From contig OZ059898.1 of the NCBI GenBank assembly GCA_964057225.1, positions 10,478,001 through 10,542,000 of the forward strand: a DNA stretch of 64,000 nucleotides, in the 5' to 3' direction. Positions 61,708-64,000 of the stretch are shown piece after piece. The stretch is from Auanema rhodensis (taxonomy: Eukaryota; Nematoda; Chromadorea; Rhabditida; Rhabditidae). Under the pieces are notes generated by a model. It was given only the letters and a program-made list of their open reading frames with translations. It made no database searches and was not told where the DNA came from. Every line of letters begins with the position of its first letter. Position 1 is the first letter of the stretch. The translations under genes and the position numbers were made by a program.

Positions 61708-62039
61708 TTCGAAAATGTTAGATTGTTTCCGAAAAATTATGAAAAGTCAAGTTCTACTGATTTGAAGAGAATTGTAAGTTTTAGAAAAGAATTAAAGGTC
61801 AGCTATCTCTACTATTAACTGATTATCGGCTAAAATATGGTAACAGTTTTTATTAAAAGTTTCCATGATTAAGATTAAACAAAGAAAAAAAATCAAAGAG
61901 AAACACTTCTTGTTTACTAATTTGATTATAACACTTGAAAATCCAACAAAAGTAAAATAAAACTGTGAAAGCGGGTAAAACTGTTGAACTAAAACAGTCT
62001 TTATAAAATATAAATGATATTTTTTTAGAAAAGTGAAGT

Positions 62040-62110
62040 TGCATCGGCCGGGAATCGAACCCGGGTCGCCCGCGTGGCAGGCGAGCATTCTAACACTGAA
62101 CCACCGATGC
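62040..62110 (-). tRNA. tRNA-Gly-GCC: tRNA-Gly(GCC), copy 48, D-loop variant G19U
   Basis: The D loop is AGTGTTA instead of AGTGGTA. G19 pairs with C56 to hold the D and T loops together and is the last base of the A box, so both folding and promoter function may be weakened. The leader also has AATGTTATATTG. T4-CTAAAAAAA trailer. Confidence 0.8.
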
Positions 62111-63366
62111 TTCGAAAATGTTATATTGTTTCCGAAAAATTATGAAAAGTCAAGTTCTACTGATTTGAAGAGAATTGTAAGTTTTAGAAAAGAATTAAAG
62201 TTCAGCTATCTCTACTATTAACTGATTATCGGCTAAAATAAGGTAACAGTTTTTATTGAAAGTTTCCATGATTAAGATTAAACAAAGAAAAAAAATCAAA
62301 GAGAAACACTTCTTGTTTACTTATTTGATTATAATACTTGAAATTCCAAAAACAGTAGAATAAAATTGAGAAAGCGACAAAAACAGTTGAACGATTTGAA
62401 GAGAATTGTAAGTTTTAGAAAATAATTAAAAATTAGTTCTCTCTACTATTAACTGATTGTCGGCTAAAATATGGTAACATTTTTTATAAAAAGTTTCCAT
62501 GATTAGGATTAAACAAAAAAAAAGAATCAAAAAGAAACACTTCTTGTTTACTTATTTGATTATAATACTTGAAATTCGAAAAAAAGTGAAAAACAATTGA
62601 GAAAGCGACATAAACAGTTGAACGATTTGAAGAGAATTGTAAGTTTTAGAAAAGAATTAAAGTTCAGCTATCTGTACTATTAACTGATTATCGGCTAAAA
62701 TAAGGTAACAGTTTTTATTGAAAGTTTCCATAATTAAGATTAAACAAAGAAAAAAAATCGAAGAGAAACACTTCTTGTTTACTTATTTGATTATAATACT
62801 TGAAATTCTAAAAACAGTAGAATAAAATTGAGAAAGCGACAAAAACAGTTGAACGATTTGAAGAGAATTGTAAGTTTTAGAAAATAATTAAAAATTAGTT
62901 CTCTCTACTATTAACTGATTGTCGGCTAAAATATGGTAACAGTTTTTATTAAAAGTTTCCATGACTAAGATTAAACAAAGAAAAAAAATCAAAGAGAAAC
63001 ACATCTTGTTTTCTAATTCGATTATAACAGTTGAAATTCCAACAAAAGTAAAGTAAAACTATTCAAGCGAGTAAGACTGTTGAACGATTTGAAGAGAATT
63101 GTAAGTATTAGAAAAAAATTAAAGTTTAGCTCTCTCTACTATTTAATGATTGTCGGCTAAAATATGGTAACAGTTTTTATTAAAAGTTTCCATGACTAAG
63201 ATTAAACAAAGAAAAAAAATCAAAGAGAAACACTTCTTGTTTCCTAATTTGATTATAACACTTGAAATTCCAACAAAAGTAAAGTAAAACTGTTAAAGCG
63301 AGTAAAACTGTTGAACTAAAACAGTCTTTATAAAATATAAATGATATTTTTTTATAAAAATGAAGT

Positions 63367-63437
63367 TGCATCGGCCGGGAATCGAACCCGGGTCGCCCGC
63401 GTGGCAGGCGAGCATTCTACCACTGAACCACCGATGC
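63367..63437 (-). tRNA. tRNA-Gly-GCC: tRNA-Gly(GCC), consensus copy 49
   Basis: Intact duplicate of 61637 at 1,730 bp, T5 terminator. Confidence 0.96.
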
Positions 63438-63769
63438 TTCGAAAATGTTAGATTGTTTCCGAAAAATTATGAAAAGTCAAGTTCTACTGATTTGAAGAGA
63501 ATTGTAAGTTTTAGAAAAGAATTAAAGGTCAGCTATCTCTACTATTAACTGATTATCGGCTAAAATATGGTAACAGTTTTTATTAAAAGTTTCCATGATT
63601 AAGATTAAACAAAGAAAAAAAATCAAAGAGAAACACTTCTTGTTTACTAATTTGATTATAACACTTGAAAATCCAACAAAAGTAAAATAAAACTGTGAAA
63701 GCGGGTAAAACTGTTGAACTAAAACAGTCTTTATAAAATATAAATGATATTTTTTTAGAAAAGTGAAGT

Positions 63770-63840
63770 TGCATCGGCCGGGAATCGAACCCGGGTCGCC
63801 CGCGTGGCAGGCGAGCATTCTAACACTGAACCACCGATGC
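63770..63840 (-). tRNA. tRNA-Gly-GCC: tRNA-Gly(GCC), copy 50, D-loop variant G19U
   Basis: Duplicate of the G19U allele at 62040, with the same AATGTTATATTG leader. Last locus in the window. Confidence 0.8.
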
Positions 63841-64000
63841 TTCGAAAATGTTATATTGTTTCCGAAAAATTATGAAAAGTCAAGTTCTACTGATTTGAAG
63901 AGAATTGTAAGTTTTAGAAAAGAATTAAAGTTCAGCTATCTCTACTATTAACTGATTATCGGCTAAAATAAGGTAACAGTTTTTATTGAAAGTTTCCATG

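Larger units (their letters stand above)
1..64000. repeat. AT-rich tandem satellite array, ~231-bp monomer, interspersed with tRNA-Gly cassettes
   Basis: The whole window is head-to-tail copies of one monomer of about 231 bp; a clear example runs 30380-30610. Landmarks in + strand order are GATTTGAAGAGAATTGTAAG, a CTCTCTACTATTAACTGATT block, CGGCTAAAATA followed by GGTAACAGTTTTTAT, TCCATGATTA, an A-rich tract, CACTTCTTGTTTAC, TTGATTATAA, CTTGAAATT, and GTTGAAC. Subtypes differ at a few diagnostic places, for example TGATTGTCGG / TGATTATCGG / TGATTAACGG. All monomers face the same way apart from a short inverted scrap. Every stretch between tRNA genes consists of this satellite, and I see no other gene in it. 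Both window edges cut through monomers, so the array continues on both sides. Confidence 0.97.
61450..64000. repeat. 1,730-bp tandem duplication running to the window end
   Basis: The block starting about 61,450 recurs at about 63,180 (offset 1,730 = 2x172 + 6x231). Each unit has an intact tRNA and a G19U tRNA 403 bp apart, and both share the AAGGTCAGCTATCTC variant. The second unit continues past the window. Confidence 0.88.

Noticed and set aside
1-64000. CRISPR array
   Set aside because: Repeats are 231 bp and contiguous, with no unique spacers and no cas genes, and the tRNA features are eukaryotic.
1-64000. Bacterial or organellar tRNA operon
   Set aside because: No CCA is encoded, the B box and Pol III terminators are canonical, only one isoacceptor is present and no other genes accompany it.

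Overview
The window is one continuous tandem array with no protein-coding gene. It has two components. The first is an AT-rich satellite monomer of about 231 bp, A-rich on the + strand, with roughly 240 copies by my arithmetic. The second is a 172-bp cassette carrying a glycine tRNA gene with anticodon GCC, always on the minus strand. I count 50 tRNA-Gly loci: 30 are identical over all 71 nt, 14 carry one base substitution, and 6 have internal deletions. One of the 14, at 3042-3112, carries a second substitution.

The tRNA genes look eukaryotic. No CCA is encoded, canonical A and B boxes lie inside the gene, there is no intron, and a short T-run 7-8 nt past the discriminator base would end RNA polymerase III transcription. 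From memory of the family, the sequence is very close to animal tRNA-Gly(GCC). I infer a nuclear satellite locus of an AT-rich eukaryote, probably an animal, but the window has nothing that fixes the species.

The layout follows a simple rule. The cassette sits at the same point of the monomer each time, so distances between neighbouring tRNA genes are 172 + 231k bp (403, 634, 865, 1096, 1327, 1789, 2251, 2482, 2713) apart from small indels. Region by region: 1-15,000 has 14 tRNA loci, many with a changed T-stem base (C61G or C61U), plus irregular junctions. 14,750-21,080 is a 3,164-bp tandem duplication. 18,472-28,724 is a 10-kb stretch of pure satellite with a 10-monomer (2,310-bp) higher-order repeat. 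28,725-39,774 is dense in tRNA genes and holds most damaged copies (10-nt deletion, lost anticodon, U55A, A58G). 40,400-47,300 is a shortened paralogue of 22-39 kb. 47,150-60,080 is a perfect-looking 6,463-bp tandem duplication (25 monomers + 4 cassettes). 60,080-64,000 ends in a 1,730-bp duplication with the closest tRNA pairs, 403 bp apart.

Mutant tRNA versions recur exactly where blocks have been copied, so the array has grown by repeated unequal exchange or segmental duplication after the mutations arose. The many short open frames across the window, including an Ala/Cys/Gly-rich one read through the tRNA, are translations of the satellite and tRNA antisense, not genes.
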